Source: Coptodactyla brooksi
Taxonomy: Eukaryota; Arthropoda; Insecta; Coleoptera; Scarabaeidae
Length of the DNA stretch: 20,374 bases
Reading direction: 5' to 3'
NCBI GenBank assembly: GCA_033557675.1
Contig: JAWQRM010000696.1
Coordinates: forward strand, 1-20,374
Below the pieces are notes generated by a model. That model was not told the origin of the DNA, ran no database searches, and saw only the letters and a program-made list of their open reading frames with translations. The translations under genes were made by a program, and so were the position numbers. Below, piece by piece: positions 9,443 through 18,570 of the stretch; position 1 is the first letter of the stretch, and each line of letters opens with the position of its first letter.

Positions 9443-9480
9443 CTCGTCAAGCAGGCAAGATACATCACACCTACTACGTT
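9443..9480 (+). repeat. 38-bp exact inverted repeat, copy 2 (partner 8951-8988)
   Basis: Exact reverse complement of 8951-8988. It sits just beyond the 5' truncation point of the GIY-YIG fragment, giving a structure of 3' sequence, coding remnant, then an inverted piece of the same 3' sequence. Penelope-like elements often insert as inverted or partial tandem copies, which would explain it. Confidence 0.9.
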
Positions 9481-9841
9481 TAAGACGAAGCAAGGAAAAA
9501 AACAGTTAAACATTCTTACAAAAATCTCCGAAAATCACATTGTTTTTTCACCCTGCAACTAGATATGACCCCTTAAATTACTCTTCTTAATTTACATATA
9601 CACACTATGATTTTGCAAAGCAAACTTTATTCATTTCATCTATGGCAGGGTTAACAGGAATATAAAAGAAACTTTACCAGGCAATATTCTTAAAGGAATT
9701 TTTCTAACAAGAACACTTTCGTCCCCATTTATCGCCAATTGCGAAAGATAGGGAGCTTTACCGAAGTCCGAGCAAATTTTGGGTCTGCACGAATCGTTCC
9801 AACTCCCCATTTACAGTGAAGAATACTAGAGGTGATTTCTG

Positions 9842-10300
9842 GAAGAGCATCCGGAAACAAGCACTAGCAACGTACAATGCAACAGTATGGAGAGTGCTTT
9901 GAAAGCAACCATACCATATCCAATAAAGTTCATGCTCTTTTAGAAATTGACTTGAAACTGCAAGTTAGAAGGTGAACTAACTACTTTTGTAGAAGAAGTT
10001 ACACTGAACATTCAACATCAGTCCTGATTCATGCATGATGAAGCGCCACCTCAATTCAGTTTGGCAACTAGTTGGATGGCCAGCTAAATACCCCGACCTC
10101 AATCCGCTTGACTTTTACTTGTGGGGTAATCTTAAAGCACTCGTCGAGAGAGTCCCCATTCCTAAAGGAACAAATTCTACGGAATCGGATTGATCAGAGT
10201 TGCCATTAGGAATACACCAGGAATTTTTGCATGCGTTCAGAACTGGATGAGAAGACGAGATAAAACGCGTATTATAAGCGGCGTGGGACATTTAATTTAA
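9842..10300 (+). pseudogene. Degenerate DDE transposase remnant (Tc1/mariner superfamily)
   Basis: Pieces in at least three frames form a transposase-like series. 9842-9946 reads EEHPETSTSN and onward, like the region before the catalytic domain. 10034-10060 reads HDEAPPQFS, matching the second-Asp motif. 10077-10135 reads WPAKYPDLNPLDFYLWG, matching the third-Asp motif. The end near 10283-10300 matches the usual C-terminus. Between the second and third motifs most of the expected 35-40 residues are missing and the frame changes. It is clearly non-functional and more decayed than the element at 2270-4012. Confidence 0.65.
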
Positions 10301-10767
10301 CTTAACTGATTTATCGCTTTTGATTTAGAAGATTTAATTAAGTATTGTTTTGCTTAATGCTACAAACTGTAAATTGAATACATAAGAAACAACCGAAGTT
10401 GTATCTGAACAAGGAAGCACTTAAACACCCTGTATATTATAAAAAGGACATAGAGGCCAAAGAAGAATAGTTAGATAAGTTACTAGTTAGACACATTCTT
10501 TTAAAGAAATTGATGATTTTATTGCACTTGAATCGGATATAAGTAATATAACTGCGATGGCAGACGAAAACATGTTTTTAACTGCAGAAGTTATTACATG
10601 ATTATAATATCTAGAGAATTTTAATTTTCTTTTTATCTCCCTTATTACTGAAACTGTTCAGACCTGAACAACCTATCCTATCCATCCATCGATGTCAATA
10701 GATCTCGTCTCACTCCCATATGGGATCCCACTCACTATGGTCTGCTTTTATTTAACTAAGGCTTTTA
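10301..10767. other. Intergenic, possible transposon tail
   Basis: Nothing coding is visible. An acaccctgtatat string near 10425-10437 resembles the transposon ends at 3837, 6124 and 7678 and may be the right end of the element that carried the remnant at 9842-10300. Confidence 0.3.
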
Positions 10768-10769
10768 TT

Positions 10770-11145
10770 TAAACACGCACTTCACCAAGTCGAAGGGTTT
10801 AGTCCTCTTCAGATAGCGGTGTAGATTGTCATTGTCGAGGAGCTGCAAAACCTCCACTTTGGGATGGCGATGTAGGCGATCTGCTTACTTCTTAGCGGCC
10901 TGTTGGATCACCTTTTTGACGAAGGGAACCCTTAGATGTCTGTGGAGGTCAGTATTCCTCACGTACCAGGGTGCATCAACGATTGTCCTTAGTACCTTAT
11001 TTTGCCACGTCTGAATACCTTGACATTGCTATCACTTGTGCATCCCCATGTTTTGATTCCATAAGTCCAGGTTGGTTTAAGAATCTGGTGGGATTTGGTG
11101 GGATTATAAAGGCGTTTTGTGTTTTGAGCTGCTTCCAGAAACCCA
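10770..11145 (-). pseudogene. C-terminal fragment of a jockey-like non-LTR retrotransposon reverse transcriptase
   Basis: On the minus strand, successive frames read ILKPTWTYGIKTWG (about 11050-11090), then RTIVDAPWYVRNTDLHRHL, then VKKVI, then DRLHRHPKVEVLQLLDN, and on to KRTKPFDLVK. This series is characteristic of the region after the reverse transcriptase palm in jockey-clade LINEs. A frameshift separates the first two blocks and a TAA interrupts near 10886. The catalytic palm motifs lie upstream and are absent. It is 5'-truncated, typical of LINE copies made by target-primed reverse transcription. Confidence 0.75.
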
Positions 11146-11493
11146 ATCATTAATTCAGATATGTCCAGTAAACAACTAGTGAAATTAAATGCAAGAAGCA
11201 ATTGAAGAAAAAAACATTCAGAATTGGTACATCGTAAAGGAATTTTGCTGATACGGACCAGATGTTCTATCAGCGTGAAATCGTGAAGTTGTCAGAAAAA
11301 TTGGAAAAGGATATTGAATAAAATGGAAAATGTGTAATTGACTAAATATGTCATGTGATGTATTAAAATCATACAGGAAAAGTCAATAATGCGTTTGTAA
11401 CAACTGATTTATTTGTACAAATCAAACAGATCTATTAGCATGTTCGAAAAGCAATTTCGTTCCTTTTTTTGGTGAACATGAAAGACAATTTTC

Positions 11494-12018
11494 TTAGAGA
11501 GTATAAGTATGGCAGTGGCATGATTTCGTAAAACTTCTAATCCTTGCTGACAAAAAAAACTGATCCAAGTCATTTTTGACGGCTTCATTTGAAGGCGAGA
11601 TTTTGCCCTCCAAAAAAGTTTGTTGGCACCGACACAGGTAATAATCGGAAGGTACCAGATCTGGAGAATATGGTAGGTATGTAAGTACATCCCATCAAAG
11701 CTGTAAAAGCTTTTGGTGAGTTACCAAACTGGTACGCAGTCTCGCATTGTCTCTTCTGTTCGAGTGAATCATGCAATTTGTCCAGTTGATGACAGTGCAC
11801 TTTAGAGTTGATGGTGGTATTTTCCCAAAAATTTTGGAAAGGGCTCCCAAAAAAACTTTTTTGTAAAAAAATTTTGTAAGCCAGTTTTGGCACTGGCATT
11901 CTGTCAATACATCTTTTCCATACACATCAACTAATTCTCTTTTCGCTTGAGTGGCATTTTTACCTTTTTTGTAATAAAAAAGCAAAATGTGCCAAAAATG
12001 ATGTTTTTGATTCTCCAT
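11494..12018 (-). pseudogene. Internally deleted mariner transposase
   Basis: The minus-strand frame opens at ATG 12018 with MENQKHHFWHILLFYYKKG and the first helix-turn-helix of mariner transposases of the cecropia/mellifera type, up to about residue 55. It then jumps to the C-terminal catalytic part. DNARLRTSLVTHQK corresponds to the second-Asp motif, and YSPDLVPSDYYL, in a shifted frame, to the third. Well over 100 residues are missing between, including the first catalytic Asp. A natural-looking stop lies at 11494-11496. The string gggttgttcggaaagttg on the minus strand near 12130-12147 may be the 5' inverted repeat; the other end near 11372 is not a clear match. Confidence 0.8.
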
Positions 12019-12149
12019 GTTTCATAAAAGACAAAAAGAAAACAATTGCGCAGGACGAAACAAAATATTTTCACACAAACTTTGCAATGTCAGCTGCCAG
12101 AATATATAATGCATATACGATTTAGAAACAACTTTCCGAACAACCCGAT

Positions 12150-12918
12150 GAAACCACACGAAACTGATAATTCAGCTTAAACTTATGGTAGCTAAGTTTT
12201 TTCGACAGCCTGCCTTGATGCTTTTTAAGCAACACATTTATTGGTTTCGTTTTCAGAAAATGTTAATTGTTCGGTTAATTAGGTTACCATTGGTGGTATT
12301 CTGAATATCAAAATGCTTAGATATATCTTTAGCGATTTCTGAGATATGATGAAAAGAGAAGTATTTTATAATGTAAGAAGCTTTCTAATTCTCTTCAGAA
12401 ATATTTATTTCTGAAAAGAAAATTTTGAAAATTTCCCCTTTGAAACTTTTAGGTACATTGCATCATCTTTAAGACAATGTGAACATACCACGAAATAAGA
12501 AAGCTTAATTGGGAGTATTGATGCCTATTAAAAACTATACTAATTATAGATCAGAATTCATGTATGATAGATAAAAAAATCAAAATTTCAAACTTACACA
12601 TACAAGGAAAAAATAAAACTGCAAACACCCCACGTATTATCGACTTATGATGTACACACCCAGTTCACCACGTGCGTTATTAATAAACTAAAATTTGCAT
12701 AAACAAGAAATACGAGTCCAATAGTTTAATATGCAACCTTAAGCTATTTTAATTGAAGTATGGGCGCGCGCAATATGTCCATGTGTTATCGTTGTGAAAA
12801 GAAGCAGGTAAACTGTAGTATGGAAAAATTCTTGTAAAAAATAGAGCACGCACGTAACCAATATGGGTGGTGGTGTTATGAACATGGCTTTGACGAAGGT
12901 TATGTTCTTACAACTTAG
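12150..12918. other. Intergenic region upstream of the Trp-rich gene
   Basis: AT-rich, with no recognisable gene or repeat. It is the likely upstream regulatory region of the gene starting at about 12953. A minus-strand open frame at 12739-12933 overlaps the promoter and has no family features. Confidence 0.4.
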
Positions 12919-12955
12919 TATAAATATTCGCAATGGAGGTGTAGTTTTTATCAGT
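12919..12955 (+). promoter_or_regulatory. Core promoter: TATA box and initiator
   Basis: TATAAATA begins at 12919. An arthropod initiator ATCAGT lies at 12950-12955, with the expected start at A12953, 34 nt downstream of the TATA box. The ATG at 12982 follows after a leader of about 29 nt. Spacing and motifs are textbook for insect genes strongly expressed in one tissue. Confidence 0.75.
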
Positions 12956-12981
12956 ATAGCTTTGATAGCGTAGTGAACACC

Positions 12982-14099
12982 ATGAAATTATTGGTAAGAG
13001 CAATTCTTATTAGCCTTAAGATATTATACCTTTTAAATTTTAATTAGAAAAAGCAAATTCTTTTATTATTATTTTCTTTTATTCTTGTATTTAGCGAAGG
13101 TGTTTATGTCTATACGTTTCTGGATATAATGTTATAAGTCTTATTGTTTCTCAAAGATTTGATGAATTAGCCAAGTTTAACTTCTTTATTTACAATCGGA
13201 GTTAATTTTAAATTTAAAATTTGTTTTTATAATAAGTTCTACAACTGTAGGCCTTACTGTATCACAGTATTATTTAAGCACGTGGTTATGTCATTGTGGC
13301 GGAACTGCATTTACCAATATCAGTTTTACACCCACAGGCGTACTGCTTCACTTATACAATACCCACATTGGCATCATTTTTCTACAATAGAGAGGCCAAT
13401 CTAATTAGTGGGTTCAACGTTCTTTGGAAGTGAAAGAACTTTTCATTACATTTTCAATAAGTTATTTAATAAAGCTGAATTGTTTATTTAAATTTAATGT
13501 TAATAAAGTTTATATTTTGGGCTTTGAAATTCCAGTTTCCCAAAAAAAAGGCAATCATTTTTATAAAGGAGAAAAAAATGATTCAGTTCTGCTGTTCATT
13601 TGCAGAAATGTTTCGATAATTCTATAACTCCATGCGGAGACATATGGATTTATTCTTTACGCGTTTCTTCTTCCAGATTTTAACTTTTCTCGCCATTGCC
13701 GTTTACTGCGTCCATGCCGGAGCAGTGGGTTGGGGCAAAGGCGCCGTAATTGCTGGACCATCAGGCACTGTTGTCGCGAATAATTGGAGAGGCGGCTTGG
13801 GAGGCTGGGGTGGATGGAAAGGAGGCTGGGGCGGCTGGAACAACGGCTGGAATAACGGCTGGAACGTCGCTGGCAAAGTTGGAGCCTGGAACGGTTGGGG
13901 AGATGGCGGCTGGAATCGATGGAATGGCTGGAACGGTTGGAATAATGGTTGGAACAACGGTTGGAGGGGGGACTGGGATGATGGTCGTTGGAATGGAGAT
14001 GATGGAGATGACGGGTCCTGGAAAGGAGACGACGGAAGCTGGGATGATGGAAAATGGGACGGCGATGATGGATCATGGAGAGGAGATGGAAAGTGGTAG
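12982..14099 (+). CDS. Secreted Gly/Trp/Asp-rich low-complexity protein, cuticle-type (2 exons)
   Basis: Exon 1 is 12982-12993 (MKLL, donor gtaagag), the intron is 12994-13676 (acceptor ttcttccag), and exon 2 is 13677-14099. The product is 144 residues. The spliced start MKLLILTFLAIAVYCVHA is a signal peptide, so the protein is secreted. A four-codon first exon with a phase-0 intron inside the signal peptide is common in insect cuticle genes. The mature chain of about 126 residues holds 23 Trp, mostly as GGW, NGW and NNGW units. It is basic or neutral in the first two thirds and rich in DDG and GDD in the last third. No cysteine occurs in the mature part, and there is no chitin-binding R&R motif. 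Role in cuticle or another secreted structure is inferred from composition and its neighbour. An in-frame ATG at 13632 is a weaker alternative start without a promoter. Confidence 0.75.
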
Positions 14100-14202
14100 A
14101 TAGCTGTTCCTTCCATTCCATCTGCGATGGTGATGACGTATGTAGTGCATATGATAACGACCAGGATCGAGTACAATTTATACTCTGTATTTTTTAACTT
14201 TT

Positions 14203-14208
14203 AATAAA
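14203..14208 (+). terminator. Poly(A) signal AATAAA of the Trp-rich gene
   Basis: AATAAA lies 104 nt after the stop codon at 14097-14099 and is the first such signal downstream. Confidence 0.65.
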
Positions 14209-15211
14209 CATGTATATAGTCTAAAAAGCTTTAAGGTTTAATCGTGTTTTCATTATCTTTGAATGAATTAAATACAATCGAAAATAATAATCGATTCAAG
14301 TACTTCTTAACAGATTATTAATATATAAATATGTTCACATATTTTTGATAGGAGTTAGTAACACAATTTTCTTTAAAAAGATAAATAAACAGAAAATGCT
14401 GAAATCAAAAAAAGGTATGAAAGGATCTTCGCACATCATTTGTTTTAATCTGCTTTAATTAATTCGGCCATTATTTTTCTACTATTCTTTTACTATTTTT
14501 TTATAAAAAAAACGCAAGGTTAGCGTTCTTGGATACCTCAATAAGATTTAAATGACCTACATCTTATTTAACAGCTATCACTTCCTTCTAGGTATTTTCA
14601 AGCTAGGGTTAGAAACTTTTGTTACGAAATTCTTACAAAAAATTTTGTTCAAAAGAAATTCTCATTAAAATAATACATATTAAAGAAATACCATCAACAT
14701 ATACCGCAATTTTTAATAATATGCTAGGTTTCTTTGTGTGATATTGTTTGACAAATGGATTTAGAAAAAACCCAAACATTTTATTAGGCATCCCTTGTGT
14801 CTTTATACATAAAAAATAGTATACTCCAAGAAAACAGTATGCCTTAATTCCACGAAATGAAAAGAAAGAAGATATATATCACATTCAGGTACATCATGTC
14901 TGATTTATAACAGAAGAAGAATATTTTTATGTTTATATAACACCAACAGTTATTAGTCATTCTCAAATGACATTTTGTTTATTTCTATTTTGTTTGTCTT
15001 ACTAGACAGAGTAAATTTATTAGTCACTTCATCACGTACTCAGAGTATATTAAAGAATATGTTACTTAACTTCACATTCTTGTCAATACCGTTGTAGAAA
15101 CCAAACTGATTAACAAGTAATTAGTTATTTCTAAAAATGATTCACGTGTACATGGAAAAGCCGCGCAGCATACCACAGTTTCAAGGTTCCACTTATTTTT
15201 GGTCCCGTTGG
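14209..15211. other. Intergenic spacer between the two cuticle-type genes
   Basis: AT-rich, without recognisable genes, transposon ends or long hairpins. It probably contains the upstream control region of the gene at 15284. Confidence 0.45.
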
Positions 15212-15219
15212 TATATAAA
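15212..15219 (+). promoter_or_regulatory. TATA box of the Ala/Val-rich cuticle gene
   Basis: TATATAAA lies 65-72 nt upstream of the ATG at 15284. A start about 30 nt downstream would fall near 15245-15255. No perfect initiator is visible there, so the exact start is open. Confidence 0.65.
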
Positions 15220-15283
15220 TCGCGACAACTAACCCAATCTAATTAAGTAGTAATTAGTATTTACTGCAGTGATTACGGTCAAC

Positions 15284-15860
15284 ATGAAATTCTTCGTAAG
15301 TAGTGTATGTTAAGAATGCTTGTTAGTTGTATTAATAGGATAAAATATTTAAAATAATATGATTTTTTTCATAGGCAGTCGCTTTTTTGTTTGGTGGTGT
15401 CATCACCACTGCATACTCCTACGCAATTGGAGCTGTGATCGCAGGACCAGACGAGCATGCCACCTTACTCAAAGGACCAGCAACGAAAGCAGCTATATCC
15501 GGCCCGGATGGAAGCGTCATTCATGCAGCTGCAGATGCTGGAGCAGTGGCCTCTGATGGTAATCCAGGAGGTGTTGTATCGGCTCATGCTGCCCCGGGTG
15601 ATGTTGCTCATGCTGCTCCAGTATTGGCTGCTGCTCCAGTACTTGCTAGCGCAGAAGCTGTTGCGGCACCTGTAATTGTGGCTGCAGCTGTACCAGCTAT
15701 TAGCAGTGTTGTTTCCTACAGCAGCACTGTTGTTGATCACGCACCTATTCCTGTACACGCGATACCTGTTGTTGCTCATGCAGTGCCAGTTGTTGTTGGA
15801 CATGGTACAGTTGTCGTAGGACCTGCTGGAGTACTAGCTACGCATGGTCATGGGCATTAG
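15284..15860 (+). CDS. Secreted Ala/Val/Pro-rich low-complexity cuticular protein (2 exons)
   Basis: Exon 1 is 15284-15295 (MKFF, donor gtaagt), the intron is 15296-15374 (79 nt, acceptor ttcatag), and exon 2 is 15375-15860. The product is 165 residues. The start MKFFAVAFLFGGVITTAYS is a signal peptide. The mature chain starts YAIGAVIAGPD, holds GPATKAAISGPDGSV (two GP-type units), then a long AAPVLAAAPVLA type region and His-rich ends (VAHAVP, THGHGH). The AAPV repeats are a hallmark of low-complexity insect cuticular proteins, which lack the R&R chitin-binding domain. No cysteine occurs in the mature chain. The GAVIAGP motif and the intron position match the gene at 12982, suggesting a diverged pair or a co-opted common 5' end. 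Confidence 0.85.
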
Positions 15861-15898
15861 GATTTTAAGTTAACTGTATGTGTCAAATTCTTGATCGT

Positions 15899-15904
15899 AA
15901 TAAA
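15899..15904 (+). terminator. Poly(A) signal AATAAA of the Ala/Val-rich cuticle gene
   Basis: AATAAA lies 39 nt after the stop codon, a normal distance for a short 3' untranslated region. Confidence 0.7.
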
Positions 15905-17260
15905 ACCAATGACAAAACTTATGCGTATTAAGTATAGTATTAATATTTTATTCAAGTTTGTTTGATTACGATAACAAATTTTACATTTGATCATGCCGGA
16001 TATTCCATAACTGGTTATTTCTTTGTTATCCAAAACGATAAAAATGTGAGTTAAGGGAATTGAATGACATTAAAGAGTCCTTTTGATTAAACCATTGAAG
16101 ACATGCTGATGTTAGCAATCTTTAATAATATTTTATAATAAATTATTATCATAAAATAACAATTTAGTCATAATGGAATACATTTTGAAAAAATGTAAAA
16201 TGTCAGCAGGTAATCGTAGGCAAAAAATAATAATATTGTAAACACGTAAATTTAAAAATGAAGGCTTCTATTTAAATCAGAGTTCCTTCTACAATACAGT
16301 AATCAGCAGTAATATAATAATCAGCAGTAAGATACAATTAATCCAAAAATATTAACACAGTTGAAAACTTTGGAAAAGATCTGTGGTCAACACAGTTAAA
16401 CGTTTGAACAGAAATGCATATTCGATAGAATGAATAAGAAGAAAAGATGTAGAGTAAATTCTAAGAAATACACACAAATGGAGATCAGAAGCTCCAGATG
16501 CCATAACTCAGTTGAATAGTAGTGAGGAAATATTTGAATTTTTATTTGAGGATAGAACAAAAATTTCAGGACCACGACGACCCGATTATAATATTCAAAG
16601 TAATAATCAGTTATTTAAAATAAGTGAACATGATGATATAATGACAGAGGAACAAAAATAGCACTATTTTTAAAATCAACATATGTTTAGATACATATGT
16701 GTTTCAAATACAGATTATTGAAATTGGGTCCATCTTTTTGAATATCCCTGTATAATTATGGAATACATAGGATGATAATTAAAGCAAGTGGTGCGATTAT
16801 TTAACTTTGTAACGAAGTCAAAGCTTCCAAATCCATAACTTTAGCGAATTTAACGGATTGTGGGATAAATGTTGGTTTATCATTGCAATACAAATGCTTG
16901 TTAGAAAACTGCTTTTAATATGTTTTGACATGCCTCGCGAAGATGTCTAAATATCTTCCGAGATATTTAATTTCGTTTTCAAATGCACGGTACACTGCAC
17001 TATATGAATGGCATCATCCATAACACGAATTGTTGGATTTTGCAAATCGTGTTACATTTGTCGATATAGAAAATTTTATAAATTTAGAATATACTGTGTA
17101 ATTGAGCGGAAGACATCGTCATAGTTACGATATTGACAAAATTATCATCCCTAAGATTACAGCTGTCACAAAACACATGGCTCAAAATTCATAAAAAAAA
17201 TCCGCGTTTGGCATCAAAATTATCCAGTAAGGACCAGCTAGGGAAATCATCTGGATCTAA
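15905..17260. other. AT-rich intergenic region upstream of the PNP-like locus
   Basis: No gene is recognised. A start-less open frame of 67 codons on the + strand at 16458-16661 reads acidic and looks more protein-like than its surroundings (for example SSEEIFEFLFEDRTK), but I know no family for it. It may be an old exon or a transposon scrap. The last 100 bp or so before 17261 should contain the promoter and leader of the PNP-like gene; no TATA box is obvious. Confidence 0.4.
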
Positions 17261-18458
17261 ATGGCTCTCCCAATCCCTACGTAAGTAAAAACTAACCGAA
17301 AATGGTTACAAGTATTGAAATGTTTTTGTTTATTGAAAGATATGAGCAGATTCAAGAAGCGGCCAATTTCATCCAGGCGGCTTCAAAGACCTCGGCGAAG
17401 ATTGCAGTGGTAACCGGTGCAGCATTGGGTAAGTGTCCCACCTAGTGTAAAACCACTTAGGTTTCTAAATGTGTTTAGGTGTAATGCCCAAATGTTGCGT
17501 AAATGGGGAGGAAATCACTTGTTCGAAGATTCCTAATATTGGTACTTGCAACGATGAGGATTGCTCGGAATGTCCGAACGTTCTTCATGCTGGACTCGTT
17601 GACAATACTCCTGTCATAGCCATGACCGGGAGGCCACATGTCCTACACGAAGATTCGCTACATAAAACATCCCTGTTCATCAAAGCTTTTAAGTTGATGG
17701 GAATTGAGACAGTCATTTTGGTTAGTCCAGCCGGTGCCTTGAATCCTAATTATAAAATTGGAGATGTGATGATAATAAAGGATCATGTAAACTTTATGGG
17801 ACTAGCGGGGTACAATCCTTTATTGGGAAAGAACGATGACAGATTTGGACCTAGACTTCTTGGCGTGAACAAAGCTTATTCTGAGGATCTACGTACCACG
17901 CTCTGTAATACTTTAAAGGAGACAGGCTACGGTGGGAACATTCATGAAGGAGTATACGTAGCCGTTACTGGTCCAACATTTCCTACAGCAGCAGAAAAAG
18001 GGTTTTTACGAGCTGCCACTGGTGATGCTGTGGGGATGTATCTGACGCCAGAAGTGTTATTAGCTAAACACTGCGGATTGAAAGTCGTGGCGCTTTGCTT
18101 AATCACAGAGGAGTGTGCTAGGGAAGGCAGTCCGAATATGGACGAATCAAATTATGAGAACGTGACTATTGTTGGAGAGCAAAACCTAGAAGCTTTGAAT
18201 AGTTGTATCGAGAAAATGGCCTTACAGTTGGATTATAGACCTCCACAACCGGCAGCAGCGGCAAGAGCGGCAGATGTGGCAGATGCGGCCGATGCAGCAG
18301 TTCCGGCAGATACGGCAGATGCGGCAGATGTGGCAGGAGTAACCCAAGTGGCACAAGTGGCACAAACTGGCGTAGAGTCCAAAGATACTGAAGTCGACGC
18401 GCAATCTGCATTAACAGCTGGGCCATGTTGTAAATGTACAAAAAGAAAGAAACAATGA
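17261..18458 (+). CDS. Purine nucleoside phosphorylase-like protein, isoform A (3 exons), active site altered
   Basis: Exons are 17261-17280, 17340-17428 and 17479-18458, with GTAAGT donors and introns of 59 and 50 nt. The product is 362 residues. The start MALPIPTYEQIQ matches the YTYED-type N-terminus of trimeric PNPs; retaining intron 1 gives an in-frame alternative start at 17302. PNPs split inosine and guanosine with phosphate. Fold motifs are clear: GDVMIIKDHVN, PLLGKNDDRFGPR, GDAVGM. In human PNP numbering, however, Ser33 is Ala, Tyr88 Leu, Asn115-Ala116 Ser-Pro, Phe159 Leu, Glu201 Pro, Ser220 Tyr, Asn243 Glu and His257 Tyr. Arg84 and His86 remain. Six Cys crowd residues 42-68. A tail of about 72 residues (Ala/Asp-rich, from 9-nt repeats) ends CCKCTKRKKQ. 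It is probably not a normal PNP, perhaps a pseudoenzyme. Confidence 0.82.
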
Positions 18459-18462
18459 AAAG

Positions 18463-18468
18463 AATAAA
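18463..18468 (+). terminator. Poly(A) signal AATAAA after terminal exon A
   Basis: AATAAA lies 5 nt after the stop codon of terminal exon A and 103 nt before the acceptor of terminal exon B. It would end transcripts of isoform A; its use against read-through would decide which exon is spliced. Confidence 0.6.
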
Positions 18469-18570
18469 GTATTCCTACTGCATTTTCATTGAAATATATT
18501 TCTTTTTATTTTAATTTTTAGTTTTAATGCCCTTAAGTCTTTACATTTGAAACAAAAATTGTTTCCATAG

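Noticed and set aside
13657..14176. Two long minus-strand open frames (about 155 residues each) and a third + frame across the Trp-rich exon
   Set aside because: They follow from the GGN-TGG codon repeat, which leaves other frames without stops. Their Pro/Ser/Arg/Leu composition mirrors the sense strand, and they lack a promoter or splice signals.
15465..15803. Minus-strand 112-residue frame inside the Ala/Val cuticle gene
   Set aside because: It is a shadow of the repetitive GCT/GTT-rich sense codons, with no signal or domain.
17469..17480. ATG at 17469 as start of PNP copy A
   Set aside because: It lies in intron 2. Using it would drop the YEQIQEAANF to VVTGAALG segment, which is plainly the PNP N-terminus and splices in frame.
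18166..18441. Minus-strand frames rich in Leu-Pro-His and Cys-Arg over the PNP copy A tail
   Set aside because: They are complementary readings of the 9-nt coding repeats; the apparent Cys-Arg and Leu-Pro periodicity is an artefact.
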